Shown piece by piece: positions 27,791-39,700 of a stretch of 64,000 nt of DNA. Both the position numbers and the translations under genes were made by a program. The notes beneath the pieces are model-generated. The model worked only from the letters and a program-made list of their open reading frames with translations. It did not search any database and was not told the DNA's origin. The stretch is from Capitella teleta (lineage: Eukaryota > Annelida > Polychaeta > Capitellidae), in NCBI GenBank assembly GCA_000328365.1, contig KB294182.1, positions 14,267 through 78,266 of the forward strand, written 5' to 3'. Each line of letters begins with the position of its first letter. Within the stretch, counting starts at the first letter, position 1.

Positions 27791-30700
27791 TCAACTGCGC
27801 TGGTTCCTTAGCCGCATGGCGTAAGGCGATTTGTCGCCTCCCTGTGCAGCTGCCGCAGCTGCAGCCGCCTGCTGCTGTTGGGCGGAAGTGACCACCATCT
27901 GCTGCTGTTGGGCAGCTGAGACACCCACGGGGTTGACCGCCTGTTGTGTGACTGTGGTCACTGTGACTTGGGGAGATGCGCTGCTGCTGACCACGGCCGG
28001 CCGCTGCTGCTGGACCACTTGGCTCTGTGCCTGTTGCAGCACTTGCTGGACCGCTTGCTGGACATTGGTGGTTGGCGTTGACAACTGCTTCACGACTTGC
28101 TGCTGTGCCTGGCCCGGCTGCTGCAGCACCTGGACGCTCTGGGCAGTGGGCAGTTGCCTGACGGTGGTCACTTGTTGCACGGTCTTCACCTGAGGCGTGA
28201 GTGATTTGTGCTGGGGACTGTTGCCCACCAGCTCTTGCACCTGTTTCACTAAGGTGGCGCCCTGAGTAATGGTCACTGGGTGGCTGACCAGTGAGGTGCC
28301 TCCGGAACTGACCACTGAACTACGGCTGCCACTTTGCTGCTGCTGGGCAAGCGCTGTGGTCAGAGTGACCGAGGGTCTTTGCTGAGTGACCATATGAGTG
28401 GTCCCTACAGCGCCTGAAGTGGTCTGCAGGGGAGTGGTCACTATCTGCTGAATAGTTGGGTTCTGGCTGGAGCTTCCACTGGCGGGCTGCTTGACCATGA
28501 CCTGTTGAACCATGACCTTGTGCAGGCCACCTGACTGCTGCGGGGGAATGAGCAGAGGAGTGCTGCCTCCGCTCCCCTTGGTTACGTGCTGAAGTTGCTG
28601 AAGCGCTGCAAAAAAACGATTGAACACAACGTAAACCAACAGAAAGCAACCTACCTGCAACCTTCTGCTGGTGCTGGGTGATGGTGGTGGGCGTGGCCTT
28701 GCGCACCTGTTGTGCCTGGGGGTGCTGTTGGAAGCGGATCGCCTGCACCTGAGGGGCCTTGACCGTCTTTTGCTGGGGCATGTTGACGCTGATGCCCAGA
28801 CTGAGAGGCACATTGGACTGTGGTGCCATGGTCTTCACAATAGCGGCCGTCATGGGCTGCCCTGATGTCTGCTGCCCGGTGACTTGCTGCACTTGAGTCC
28901 CAGAGATGATCTGGGCGGCCGTTAGCCTGGTCAGCTGGCCTTGAGAGACCTGCACCTGCTGACCGCTGGCAGTGGTCAGCACTTTGCCCTGCTGCTGCAG
29001 CTGTTGGCGTTTGAGCAGTGCGGCCATTTCTTCTGTGACCATTCCTTGTTTAAGGGTGGGTTTGGCTACCTGGAGGTGCGTCTGAGAACCAGACACTTGG
29101 GTAATGCTGGTGATGAGGGGGGCAGATACAGCCACTGTCTTCTGCAGCGTCTGCACTGTGTTGCCCATGCTGCCAGCAGAAGGCGCCTGCTGCAGGGCTG
29201 TGATGCTGGCTTGACTGGCATTCTGCCTGAGTTGCGCTTGCTGCTGCTTCAGGATGGCTTGGTGTCGCGTGAATTGCATCAGCTGTTGCTGGGTGAGTTT
29301 CTTTGCCGGCACCTGCGCCAACTGCTGCTGAACGGTGCCTGCAAAGATAAGTCTCTCAGCTGAGTTCCCCAAGTGCATGCAACACTCACCTCCAGTGGTC
29401 ACACTGGTCACGGTAACCGTACCAGCCTTCTGGGCAGCCATCAGCTGGACAGGGGTCAAAGCAGTGGTGGTGATGACCTGCGAAGACGGCAGTCCTGCAG
29501 CGCCCAGGGTGGCCGCTCGAATGGCAGGGTTGCGATTGACGACCGCTTGCAGCTCCTGCACGGTCAGCCCAGCGGTCGTCCTTCCCTGGCGCTGTATGGC
29601 CTGAGCAACAGTGCTGGTGGTCAGAGTCTGCAAGGCAAGATATGAATTCACAGCAACAGGCCGCAACAGAGTGCTTACATTAGCAATGGACTGAGCCAGA
29701 GCAGAGCCCTGCACGACAGCTGCCTGCCCCATTCGCTTGTTGATTTGGCTGAACGTGTTGGGAGAACCAGTAGCATTGACAACAATGCTGCCAGTGCCCA
29801 GGCTACGAGCAACAGCGGCCACAGCAGAACCCTGTACAGCCTTCTGAATGCTCCCGGTCATGACGTTAGAAGAGGAGACCACATGCTGCAACTGAGAGGC
29901 CTGCTGAACAATGGTCATTGGGGTGTGGCCAGAGACTGCTGAAGTGGTGGCCACCGTAGCAGTGACCACTTGAGCGACCGTGGCGGCCACCTGCGGCTGT
30001 CCGCTGACCTGCGGTGTGGACGCTTTGGCCGGTTGTTGAACTGTCCTCAGCTGTTGCTGCTGCTCCTGCAGAGAGAGCAAATAAAAGCGCTGAAGAGACG
30101 CCCTTGACACTGGACTCACCACGGCAGCAGCCTGCTTCTTCTCTTTGGCCAAGCGCTCAGCCCTGATGGCTGCCACTTGTGAGGGGGTCAGAGGCTGGTC
30201 ATAATTGATGCCTCCTTCAGCCAGCACAGCAGCGTGCTTGGGGTTCTTCAGAGTGGGGTTGGCTAGAGTGGGGCGCAGTGTGGGGGTGCGTTTAGAGGAG
30301 ATGGATTTCACAGAATCAAAGCGATGAGTGAAGAGGCTGGTAAGCGCTCCGTTGTTGTCCTGCGTGTGAATCTGACTGGTGCGCATTGGCCGGTTGTTTT
30401 TGGTCTGCTTGGTGAGAGAGAGAGAGAGAGAGGCGAGTCAATAAAACAAGATCAAGCAGAATAAAGCCAACCTTGTATATGCCCTTGGACTTCTTCTGTT
30501 TGCGTGGGTTGATGTCGTACAAGATCTTGCCCTCCTCCCTCGGCACAATCACTGACTCATAGCGATTCCTGCACTGCTTAGAGGAGCGGTAGGTGCGGCT
30601 GCATGCGTTGACAACATCCGCCACCAAGTCCCAGTTGGCGATATGCGCTGGGGAGTTGGCCTGCAGGCTGAGAGGCAGTTCTTGCAACGTCTGAAGTGCC

Positions 30701-33700
30701 TGAGACGTCACATAAGTAAAAACAAGCATACATTTAGCGCAAATAAAACCCACTTGTAGAAGAGCCCAGTCTTCATTGACCAGCCACTCTGCTTGTGGTT
30801 CTGCCACCGGTCGGTTACTCTGCATAAGTGACGTCTGGGGTTTCTGGAAACCAGGCTTCAGTCCTGCCATGCTCTGTTGTCTCAGCTTCAACAGCTTTGA
30901 GTCCTTGCGCAAAGCGGTCAGAGGACGGTCAAAGAGGGAGCGTGGCACACGCGGCTGCTCTTCCTTGCGCACCTTCATCTTGCGCGCAGCGGCAATGGTG
31001 TGGTCTATGCGCACCCTCTTGTGCTCCTTCTTCACGTAGACCTGAGGCAACTGGCTCTCGGACATGGTGCTGGGCTCATAAAGGAAACTCATGGTGTGAT
31101 CTATGTACAGGTCATGGTCATCCTGAGGGGGGGTGGGAGGAGCCCACATCTGCAGAGACAGAGGCATTGTGAGCATAATGCTCTCATTTCACGCAAGCTA
31201 AACTTACAGGCATGTGCTCGCCTGTGGCACCACACACGTACACCTGAAACACAGAAAGGACTTGAAAAACCACCATCTCTTACACAATCGTCAGAATACA
31301 CGCCTTGAAATTAAGATTCACCTCTTCCTCTGGCAATGAAATCAACCTCAACATTACATTTAAAATCCTCTATCAAGCTCAGATGCTTTCTAAAAATGTT
31401 TTCGTGCATTCAATCATTCCTCTCAAGTGCTTCAAATATTGCGGCAGATTTGTGGAATGATAAGACACAAATGAACATCTCTTCTATTTTTTTTTCCTCC
31501 AATGCTCTGCCTCAATTTTTCACCGAATACACTTCATAACTACCCACTTACAACCATAACCAGCTAGTACAAGCCAGAAATTATATTCCCATACAGGAGA
31601 TCCTATCCCTGCCCCATCCCCTGCAGCTTGGTGTATCCCATTCTCTTGGTTGCTAAGTGTGGCATTTATATTTAGTCAAGAAAGGGGGAGGTCGTGGAAA
31701 AGGTCATCAGCATGGCCACCGCATGGCGTCCCAAGAGAAATGGAAGATACACTGAGCAGCGTCTTGTTGAGGAGTAGGGCGAATGTACAACAAAGATCCA
31801 CACTTTGGCAGCTACCAAAAGAATGAGTAACACGCAAGACAGCAGAGGCAGATTTGAAATCAGAAATGCAATTCTTTATTCACGCTATTTTGGAATAGTT
31901 CTTGGTTTAAAGGCAGGACACAATAAATAATGCAGACATATCACATTACCAGAGGAAGGAGGGATCACTTAAATCACACCAAACATAAAATGAAATGGTA
32001 AAAAAAAAAGGCAATAAAAAATAGATTCAGCATCTCTTTTAGAACATTTTGACGACTTCTGAAGCCTCCTGATCATCTACACATGCAAACAATACCACTT
32101 CCATGACATAATGGCTAAACAATAATAAAAAAAAAAGAGTTATAAATGCATGAACCTTACAAAAAAAAATCCTTCAAATTTGCTCTGATTCAATTTCACA
32201 CTTATAATGATTAAAAAAGAAACATTCTACAGGATATCTTGGTAAATACACATCATTCCTGAAAGCCCAGATGCAATTCCACATTCACACTGACCCTGCA
32301 TCACGACGAGCCCTTTTGAACGGGGCCATTGGAAGGTGGGGTGGGGGGGGTGGCCTTGGCTATTGCGGCTGGGGCGGGCACTTGCTGCCGCACAACCTGA
32401 CTCAACTGATTGACATTCTGAGAGGAGGCTGGCATCTGACTAACCACAATTCTACGGCCGGCCAACTGAGCAGAAGTCAAAGGAACCATGTTGGTGCCAG
32501 CACGGATAATCTGCACCTGCTGACCGTGCAGCAGTCCAGTTTGCAAGACAGCAGCACCACGCACAGGTAGCTGGATGGGAGAGGAAACCTGGACGACCTT
32601 AGAAGGACTAACTTGCTGCAGCTGCATCGCAAACTTTTCTAAAATAGGCATAGTGTTCTGACCAGAGGAAGCTGATGGGCCAGCAACCGCAACAGGAGCA
32701 GACACAGTGGCAGTGGTTGTGACAGCTGCAGAGGAGGCTGCAGAGGATGAGGGGTGAGCGATGGTTTTGAACTGCTGGGCTATGCGGTTCTGAATCACAG
32801 GGATCGTGACCGTGGCAACAGAGCCTGCACCAGGAGCCCTTGAAGCAGGAATGTTAATGACATTAGATGCTGCTGTGACTGTGGTTTTGGCACCGGGATT
32901 TGCCGCCACAAAGCTGGTGAAGCGTGGCGTGGCCCCACCAGCCATAGTCAGACCACCGGGCGTGGCAAAGATGATGTTCTTGCTGTTCATACCTTGGGGT
33001 GTTGCAATGATGAACTGCCTGGCAATCCCAGATTGAGGATTGGAAACCACAAACGTTGGCTTTGTGTTCTGACCACTCACTAAACTGACCTGACTGACCG
33101 AAACAATATTAGACCTAGGAAGAGTGACCAGGTTGTTCTTGTCCATTTGAGGTAAAGTGAGCACAGTTGGAGCACCAGCCCTGGCAATTGTCTTGGCACC
33201 CCCAGCAACTGCATTCACAGAAGCTGCATTGGCCAAGACAGTGGTGAGGTTAGTGGAAGGAGCTGAAACAATGATGGACTTCACAGGACCCGTGCCAACC
33301 ATCTTCCCCATCTTCTGAACATGCTGCAGATTCAGAGGCATGCGAGCAAGTTGATGCACCCCCTTCATCTGAGATGTGACCACGGTCGGTTGAGGGACAG
33401 TCGCCACATAAGAAACGGTGGCTTGTGATGAGTCTTTACGAGAGGCCCAAACAGCATTCTGGAGACGCTCCAGGATGGGCGTTGGTTTGGAATCAGACAG
33501 AACGGATATCACATCCACATCAGCGGCCCCTCCATCCTCACCGCCTTTGCCAGAAGCTCTTCTTGTCCGAATGACAAGATTTGGGTTGGACCAAGAACAC
33601 GGTACAGAAACCGGAGCCTTCTCAGGAGACTTGAACACTCTCTTGCTCTCAGCTGTCTTCTTCAACTTCTTAGGACCATCCTCCAGAGACGGCTTCTTAA

Positions 33701-36700
33701 GCTTACTTGCCTTCTCAATGACAGGCGTCTTGTTGATCTTTGCTTTGGGAGGGGGCTTAACTACCTTGGGAACCTCTTTTTTACGCTTAGGACCTCTAGG
33801 CAGAGTACGAGAGGAACCAGCAGGAGAATCAGGGGACGCTGGACTCGGGGGGCTTGGCTTATTCTTGACTTTACTTTTAGCAACCTTAGGTGGAATGGGA
33901 CTAGCAACAGGTCTAGGACTAGCGTTCTCGTAGATGTCCCTGGCTCTCTTCCGAGCAACAGCAGCCGCCTTCGATTTCTTCACCTGACTATAAGCATCCT
34001 CCCGTGTGTAAGTAAAGAGCATCTCATCCTCCTCCATCTCAGCGCGTGTCTCCTCCTCCTCTCTCAGCGCTTTGAGTCGCGTGAGCTCCCACTCTTCTTT
34101 GGCGATCGACACTTCTGCCTGAAAGAAGAATCAAGATTGCAAAGTTGAAAAATCAAGTTCAGGCCATGTCATAAAGTAAGAGAATACTCAAAAGCCAGAT
34201 TCAGATACTATCTAACGGATTATCATTGGAGCAATGCCCTCCCGAATGTTTGATCCATCATAACCTGGCTTTGATCCAATGAATTTTGAATACTTATAAA
34301 ACTTCTTAATAATGATAAATTAATTACGGAGCAGAAATGAAATGTGAGCTATCAGATTCAGATACTATTTAATGGATTATCACAGTGGAGAGCCCAATCA
34401 TAATCACTCTGGTCTATAAAAATACTGATCCATTATTAGTCATTCATATTGGAATATAATATTAGAAATATGATAAGCATGATAAACATTACTCTCCATG
34501 CTGATAACTACACCATATGCTAGGGTCACAAGAGTTTACGAGTCAGATTCAGATACTATCTAACGGATTATCACAGGGCGGGAAGCCCTCCCGATCGAGT
34601 GTTCCATCATGATCTGACTTTTTAGATATAAAATACATGATTGTAACAAATCGTAAATTCATTATTAAAAACATAAACTTCACTGATAAATATATCAATA
34701 ATATAAAACATGTAATAATTGCAGCATAAATGCTTCAATTACTAGAGACAGAGGTACAAAGAAATTAACATAAAGGGAAAACCAGATTCAGATACTATCT
34801 AACGGATTATCACAGGGCGGGAAGCCCTCCCGATCGAGTGTTCCATCATGATCTGACTTTTAGATATAAAATACATGATTGTAACAAATCGTAAATTCAT
34901 TATTAAAAACATAAACTTCACTGATAAATATATCAATAATATAAAACATGTAATAATTGCAGCATAAATGCTTCAATTACTAGAGACAGAGGTACAAAGA
35001 AATTAACATAAAGGGAAAACCAGATTCAGATACTATCTAACGGATTATCACAGGGCGGGAAGCCCTCCCGATCGAGTGTTCCATCATGATCTGACTTTTT
35101 AGATATAAAATACATGATTGTAACAAATCGTAAATTCATTATTAAAAACATAAACTTCACTGATAACAATATCAATAATATAAAACATGTAATAATTGCA
35201 GCATAAATGCTTCAATTACTAGTGACAGAAGTACAAAGGAATTAACATAAAGGGAAAACCAGATTCAGATACTATCTAACGGATTATCACAGGGCGGAAA
35301 GCCCTCCCGATCGAGTGTTCCATCATGATCTGACTTTTAGATATAAACTACATGATTGTAACAAATCGTAAATTCATTATTAAAAACATAAACTTCACTG
35401 ATAAATATATCAATAATATAAAACATGTAATAATTGCAGCATAAATGCTTCAATTACTAGAGACAGAGGTACAAAGAAATTAACATAAAGGGAAAACCAG
35501 ATTCAGATACTATCTAACGGATTATCACAGGGCGGGAAGCCCTCCCGATCGAGTGTTCCATCATGATCTGACTTTCCAGATATACCATACATGATTGTAC
35601 CAAATCGTAAATTCATTATTAAAAACATAAACTTCACTGATAAAATATCAATAATATAAAACATGTAATAATTGCAGCATAAATGCTTCAATTACTAGAG
35701 ACAGAGGTACAAAGGAATTAACATAAAGGGAAAACCAGATTCAGATACTATCTAACGGATTATCACAGGGCGGGAAGCCCTCCCGATCGAGTGTTCCATC
35801 ACAATCTGGTTGCCCTTTTGACCTTTATGCTGATAACCTACCTCAGCCTTGTCCAGCTCCTCTGTGCTGAATGGCGCCATCTGGCACTCAATGAAGTTCA
35901 CGGCATATCGCTCAACCGAACTCAGCTGTGAAAACAGATCAGATGATATCAAAAGACCTCATTCAGTATATCCTACCTCTTTCTCCAGCATGTTCAGCTC
36001 TAATTCCACCTTGGATATCTCATCCTCCCTCTCCCTGCGTAACTCAGCTTCACGTTCATCCCAAGGGATGTCCTCATCAAACTCAGCCAGCTCTGCCTTC
36101 TGCTCAGCCTTGGCCACTCTGGCTGCATGGATATCAGATTCATCCTCCGCTGCACACAGCGCTTGTTCAATCTGCTCCTCGGACAGTGGCGGTTTTTCTT
36201 CATTGACGTCAGTCAGTCTCTTCCAGTCAGACTCAGCCTGGGCAGCCGCCTTGGCCCGCTCTTTGGATGCCCTTGACCTTCGACCTGTACTGCTTGGCTC
36301 CTTCCGCTCCTTCGCCTCAACGACTGCAGCAACACTTTCAGGCTTCGGTTCGGTTTTCTTTTCGACTAAAGAGTCGAGACCAGAAGGCTCCTCAAACAAG
36401 TCTTTAATGGTTTGCTGCAAAGGGACATGAAGGGTTGCAATAACAGCATTGATCAATCAATTCGAATGAGTTTAATCAGAGTGAACTAGCTATGTACATC
36501 AAATAGTCTTCCATTCAAGCCATAGAAAGAACAAAGGCTTGAGCGGGGTAAGCAAGATGCTTGGTTTAATCTCTGGCCATTTTAGGTACGAATTGAACAC
36601 GCAAGTCACTCAACACATAGGGTATGGCCAATGAGCTATACAGAAGCAACTCAAAGGAAGTTCTCAAGTCAGGAATGCTCATGATTAAGGCTAATGGAAT

Positions 36701-39700
36701 AACAAGTAACAGGCTTGGGTGATAATTTCGAGATTATTTAACTTGATATCGATAATTTTTAATAAGTAAGAAGAAAAATGTTTCTTATACAACTTTGCAC
36801 AAATATAGAGAAACCTTTTTTCATTGTTACTTTGTATCCTACAGCCACTTACTACCAGTAAAGTAATTAGGATAATTATCGTAACAATATATTCATGAAA
36901 ATTGTACATCAAATAGTCTTCCATTCAAGCCATAGAAAGAACAAAGGCTTAAGCGGGGTAAGCAAGATGCTTGGTTTTATCTCTGGCCATTTTAGGTACA
37001 GATTGAACACGTAAGTCGCTCAACACATAGGGTATGGCCAATAAGGTAAGAAACAAAATAAACAAACCTCTTTGAAGAAAGCGGTTGTGAAATTACCGCC
37101 TTCGATGGCCACGTCACCCAGCATCCTCTTCTGGTTGGCCTTCTTCAGGATGTTCTCCTCAATGGTCTTCTCAGAGATGAGCCTATAGATATGAACGTCC
37201 CTCGTTTGGCCAATGCGATGACACCTGTCCTGAGCCTGTGCATCCATCGTGGGGTTCCAGTCACTGTCATAAAAAATGACCGTGTCAGCACCCGTCAGAT
37301 TGACCCCGAGGCCGCCAGATCGAGTGGACAAGATGAAGACAAAGATTCGCTTGTCCATGTTAAAGCGCTCCATCAGCGCTTGCCTCTGCTCAACTTTAGT
37401 CGTTCCATCCAGACGCAGATACCGGTGACCGTGGTAGTTGAGGAAACTTTCCAGAACGTCAAGCATCTTCGTCATCTGGGTGAAAATAAGGACTCTGTGG
37501 CTGCCAGACTTCAGCTGTTGCAACAGAGTGTCCAGGATCTGCAGCTTGCCGCAGTCATATTGAATGAGACGAAGCTCTGGGAATTGCACCAGCGAGTTGC
37601 TGGCAATAGTGTGCAAGAAATTTGCTTTGGGAGTGAGCGCTTTCTGTATGAGGTAGTCCGTCTGTTGGCCCTTATTCAGGGTGGAAGGATCTGGGTGGGA
37701 GCAGTGGAGGCTGATCCTGGGGGAAACCCCGGATGGAGTCACAAACACAAACCTGGAATAATATCCATGAATTGAGCAGAAGGAATTTGGCAGCACACAT
37801 ACCGATTGATGATGTCCTTGAGATCGTCAACGTAAGCCTCAGGGGAACGCAGCAAGCGTCGGAGGGCATCTGCCTGTGTCCATGTGCTCTGTTCTGAGCG
37901 TGCAGTCATGCAGTTGATGTAGCCATCACAGCCCCAGTTGCTCTGCTTATCAACAGATTTTCGCATCATGGTTGAAACCACATTTCGTAGGTCTTGGCCA
38001 AACACTGGTCGTAATTCGCACCGGTACTCATTGACACGAGCTATTCTCTCCAGCTTCTCTTTGCGCTGTTGTTGAATCTTGGCCTCCAAGGATGGCTGTG
38101 AGAGACATTTATAACACACATGATGAATGCAGGCTGAGTAACTCACTAGTCTGAAGGGAGCGTCCTCAGGAGACAGCGCTTCCTGTGCCGCTGATGCCAA
38201 TGGTGACACCTTCAAGATGGGTTTGCCCGACATAGCCGCAGATGAGTTGACTGGCAGATGAACATTGGTCGTTGTGCTAGTCTGGAGGGAGCTTGCGGAG
38301 GTCTTCACCTCAGGGCCATTGACAGCTGCAAGAGACAAAATAAAATTGAAGTTCCGTTCATGAGTTCAACACATTTTACATCAGATATAATCCAGTTTAT
38401 AACTATTATTTGTATTCAGAACACTAATTACCATAACCGTACAGACGATACAGCATGGATAAGACATTTGAAATATTTATCTCTGAGAAAGGCACACCTA
38501 CAGACCACATTTAGGCCAGCAAGCTTGGTAAATTTTCTCAATTGGGGCCAATAAGATGTTACCAGCATATTATTTTGAATTTCTATATATATATATTTTA
38601 TATATATAGCAATTTGGTTCCTAATTTTAATATTTCAGGCATCATATATTTGACTCAATTTCTAATGACACAATCGAACTTCCATGTTCTTATCAGACTA
38701 CAGTTTCCACTAAACCAGAAGCCAGTAAACTAAACATAAAAACTTGTTTCAAGAATAAAGATTACCATAACGGTACAGACGATACAGCATGGATAAGACA
38801 TTCTCGATATTTTAATCTCTGAGAAAGGCACACTTACAGGCTATATTTAGACCAGCAAGCTTGGTAAATTTTCTCAATCGGTAAACTGATTTAACTTGTA
38901 CTAAATAAAAGTAATGCAAAGATTTACACGCACCAGTCGATTGCTGATTGCAAGATACGAGCAGGAGACCAGATGAGCTAACAGATAATTTCATCGATGT
39001 TGGAACAGGCGAATTGGCCGAGAGAGGGGATGGCACAACAAGTGAGGGGTCAGCCTTCCGGATGGGTTCAAATGGAGAGCCTGCCCTGCCCGAGGAGGCA
39101 GTCAGGGAGGAAGGACCAGTGTAAGTGAACTTGAGGGGTTTATCCAGCGGCTTTGGTCGAGGGGGAGGGGCAGGTTGGCTGTCAATCTCCACGATCAGTG
39201 GGCGAGGAAAGCTGAGTTTGTTGATGCGGTGAGCAGCAAATGACGGCAATTGTAACTCAAGTTCAGTCAATGACGGTTGCAACAAAGAACCACACAAGTG
39301 CTCTCGGTCCAGAGCTTTGAGTACAATCGACGCAGTCGTATAATTTATTCCTTCCATTTGGAAGGGCGACACAATGGGTCGGGGGTCAAACAGATTCGGA
39401 TGGTTGCACACTTTACGCAGCTGCATGAGGATGTTGATGACGCTCATGAAATGCCCTGTAGCCAGAGTCTCTTTGGTCTTGGTTCGCGACATGAAGTCAT
39501 CGTAGAGGAAGCGCTGACGTTTGGACAGTCTGCACATGACTACATGCTCATACTTCTTGGGCATCTGTTTCTCGACATCGTTCTTCAATCGCCTGAGCAG
39601 GAACGGTCGTAGCACTTTATGCAATCGCTTAATGAGGCTTTCATTGTACTCGTGGCTACCTTCAATCATTCCCGAGAGTGGATTTGCAAACCATTCCTTG

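Larger units (their letters stand above)
34544..35811 (-). repeat. Tandem array of 238-240-bp units in a domino-like intron
   Basis: Copies C to H are separated by near-identical AT-rich spacers of about 165 nt. Copies A and B lie outside the array with unrelated spacers. The whole array sits in the intron 34119-35841. Confidence 0.95.

Noticed and set aside
34201-34221. 18S rRNA 3'-end target for the C/D guide
   Set aside because: The complement of the guide contains ACTATCTA, which occurs near the 3' end of eukaryotic 18S rRNA, but pairing stops after 8 nt. That is too short to name a target.
34195-35811. CRISPR-like regularly spaced repeats
   Set aside because: The spacers are nearly identical to each other, the host is a eukaryotic intron, and the repeat cores show C/D-box structure. 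It is a tandem array, not a CRISPR.
38424-38885. Confident H/ACA snoRNA call
   Set aside because: The first hairpin and H box fit, but neither copy has an ACA or usual variant at the conserved 3' edge. Reported as an open observation instead.
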